This document shows, one piece after another, positions 6,821 to 8,006 of a stretch of DNA of 8,006 nucleotides. The notes beneath the pieces are model-generated. The model had not been told where the DNA came from. It saw only the letters and a list, made by a program, of their open reading frames with translations, and searched no databases. The stretch spans positions 1 to 8,006 of the forward strand of contig JAEZVV010000014.1 in the NCBI GenBank assembly GCA_023443095.1. The letters are read 5' to 3'. Source of the stretch: Pseudomonadota bacterium. Its GTDB lineage: Bacteria > Pseudomonadota > Gammaproteobacteria > Burkholderiales > Burkholderiaceae_F. The translations under genes were made by a program, and so were the position numbers. The stretch's first letter is position 1. The number at the start of each line of letters is the position of its first letter.

Positions 6821-7776
6821 CGGAAGCGACCTGCTCAGTGTCCTCCGCTGAAGGCAACGAGGTCGATCTCAGCCTTGTCGTCACCACCTACAACCGCGTC
6901 GACCAGTTGGAGCGCGCGCTGGCTAGCCTTGCCCGCCTGGAACGCCCAGCAGCGCTGCGCGCCGAAATCCTGGTGGTGGACAACAACAGCAACGACGGAA
7001 CCGCGACTCAGCTAAGGGCGATCTCTGCCGCTTGGGTCGGCATCCCCCTGCGGCACACCGTCGAACTACATCAGGGTGTCTCTCATGCGCGCAACCGCGC
7101 GATGGCCGAAGCGCGCGGCCTTTGGGTCGCCTACATGGACGACGACCAGGAGGCGGCGCCCGACTATCTGGTCGAATTTTCACGTGCTGCTACCCACCTC
7201 GCGGACGCGGATTGCATCGGCGGCAAGATCCTGTATCGGCACGAGGGCGAACTGCCGCCCTGGCTGCCGCCGCTCATCGAGACCGTCGGCCAGATCGATC
7301 TCGGCGAGCACCCGCTCCGCCTCGATCACCCCGACCAACTCTTGAAAGGCGGCAACATCGCCTTTCGGCTCGATCGTCTGCGCGCTCTGGGTGGCTTCGA
7401 CCCTCGGTTGGGACGGGTCGCCAACAGCCTGCTAGCAGGCGAGGAAGACGAACTCCAGCATCGCCTTCGAGCCGCCGGTGGCGCAGTCTGGTACTGGCCA
7501 GGTCTGGTGCAGTTCAACGGTCTGCCACCCGCCAAGCTGGAGAAGACCTACTGGCGCAGGCATGCGCTCGGTTACGGCGAAACGCAGCGCCTGCGCAGCG
7601 GGGAACGGCGCCAGTGGCCGCCATGGTTGCTCACACGCCTGGCAGCGGCCAGTACGCGCTGGATTTATTCGAAACTCACCCGCTCTTCCGACGCCTTCCG
7701 GCGCGAACTCGACTTGCTCGAGGTGTGGGGCGCGCTGCGTCAGCCCGAGATCAACAAGCCGAATCAGTCAACCTGA
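6817..7776 (+). CDS. GT2-family glycosyltransferase
   Basis: This 319-residue GT-A-fold glycosyltransferase is predicted to be cytoplasmic and to add one sugar with inversion to the lipid-linked glycan. Seen: the N-terminal strand and loop SLVVTTYNR at 19-27; the uridine-binding acidic segment ILVVDNNSNDGT at 51-62; GVSHARNRAMAEA at 87-99; the metal-binding DxD equivalent MDDDQEA at 107-113; LKGGNIAFR at 176-184; and GEEDELQHRL at 208-217, which supplies the likely catalytic base (Asp/Glu 209-211). GLPPAKLEKTYWRRHALGYG at 235-254 matches the C-terminal PP-RL-K-Y-RR-G pattern of related enzymes. In the relatives I recall, a His sits just before that pattern; here the residues are QFNG. The start overlaps the flippase stop by 4 bp with no strong ribosome site, implying coupling, so it should be co-expressed with the flippase. 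The stop lies inside the end of the converging gene. The donor sugar is unknown. Confidence 0.92.
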   Translation: MTEATCSVSSAEGNEVDLSLVVTTYNRVDQLERALASLARLERPAALRAEILVVDNNSNDGTATQLRAISAAWVGIPLRHTVELHQGVSHARNRAMAEARGLWVAYMDDDQEAAPDYLVEFSRAATHLADADCIGGKILYRHEGELPPWLPPLIETVGQIDLGEHPLRLDHPDQLLKGGNIAFRLDRLRALGGFDPRLGRVANSLLAGEEDELQHRLRAAGGAVWYWPGLVQFNGLPPAKLEKTYWRRHALGYGETQRLRSGERRQWPPWLLTRLAAASTRWIYSKLTRSSDAFRRELDLLEVWGALRQPEINKPNQST

Positions 7777-8006
7777 TGGATGTGGTCCAGGAGCAGCTCG
7801 AGCACCGCACCGCGGTCGAGCTGATCGGGCACGCAGAACTCGGCCATGCGTTCATGCATGCGCAGCCGCGGACAGACCGATTCGACGACGTGATAGCCCT
7901 TGCGATTCGCGTAATCGTCGAACAGGATCACCGTGCCGGGCCGTGCCTGGATCAGGCTGGTGCAAAAACACGCAACGCGGAAGCGCCCGTCGACGAGCAC
8001 CAGCTC
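7764..8006 (-). CDS. Probable SAM-dependent methyltransferase, C-terminal 80 residues only
   Basis: An open frame enters from the right edge and ends with TGA at 7764-7766; only 80 residues are visible. The visible part begins ELVLVDGRFRVAC, a hydrophobic strand ending in an Asp. About 20 residues later comes a second strand, TVILFDDYANR, then YHVVESV. The hydrophobic strand-VDGRFR and strand-DDY pattern resembles the second half of class I methyltransferase Rossmann domains found near polysaccharide genes, in which the acidic residues sit near the cofactor and substrate. The SAM-binding glycine motif would lie outside the window, so the assignment rests on resemblance only. A GTG near the edge (7998-8000) is in frame, but it falls within the conserved strand and should not be taken as the start. 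The gene converges on the GT2 gene, and the coding ends overlap by 13 bp. If it is a methyltransferase, a role in decorating a sugar of the glycan is plausible but not shown. Confidence 0.6.
   Translation of the reverse strand, partial: ELVLVDGRFRVACFCTSLIQARPGTVILFDDYANRKGYHVVESVCPRLRMHERMAEFCVPDQLDRGAVLELLLDHIHQVD

Overview
This window is part of an extracellular or cell-surface polysaccharide biosynthesis locus from a high-GC proteobacterium. The best clue to lineage is the membrane ligase at 1115-2428. It carries hallmarks of the exosortase A-associated O-glycosylation ligase family (the type modelled as TIGR03097). Beside it lies a glycosyltransferase resembling the exosortase-locus Stp1 type (TIGR03087). 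These families are known mainly from exopolysaccharide-producing Beta- and Gammaproteobacteria with PEP-CTERM/exosortase systems. No exosortase, PEP-CTERM protein, priming glycosyltransferase or Wza/Wzc export component lies inside the window, so the exosortase link is inferred from family membership alone.

Layout. A leftward transcription unit runs from 5083 to beyond the left edge. In order it encodes a GT4-like glycosyltransferase (5083-3611), an Stp1-like GT4 glycosyltransferase (3614-2421), the O-antigen ligase/polymerase-like membrane protein (2428-1115) and a third GT4 glycosyltransferase (1118 to past base 1). Adjacent genes overlap by 4, 8 and 4 bp, which indicates one translationally coupled operon. 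A 219-bp divergent intergenic region (5084-5302) follows. It holds a terminator-like hairpin with a T7 run and a 15-bp palindrome. A rightward unit then encodes a Wzx/WzxC-type flippase (5303-6820) and a GT2 glycosyltransferase (6817-7776), overlapping by 4 bp. At the right edge the end of a leftward gene, probably a SAM-dependent methyltransferase, converges on the GT2 gene with a 13-bp overlap of the coding ends.

How the parts fit (inference from families): the four glycosyltransferases would add sugars to a lipid-linked repeat unit on the cytoplasmic face of the inner membrane. The flippase would move it to the periplasmic face, and the ligase/polymerase-like protein would polymerise it or transfer it to an acceptor. 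The partial gene at the right edge might decorate a sugar.

Coding density is close to complete apart from the divergent region. I saw no RNA genes, mobile elements, CRISPR arrays or broken genes. I did not find a convincing new system. The points most worth a second look are the divergent control region, the exosortase-type ligase whose partners are not visible, and the atypical codon use of the leftmost glycosyltransferase.
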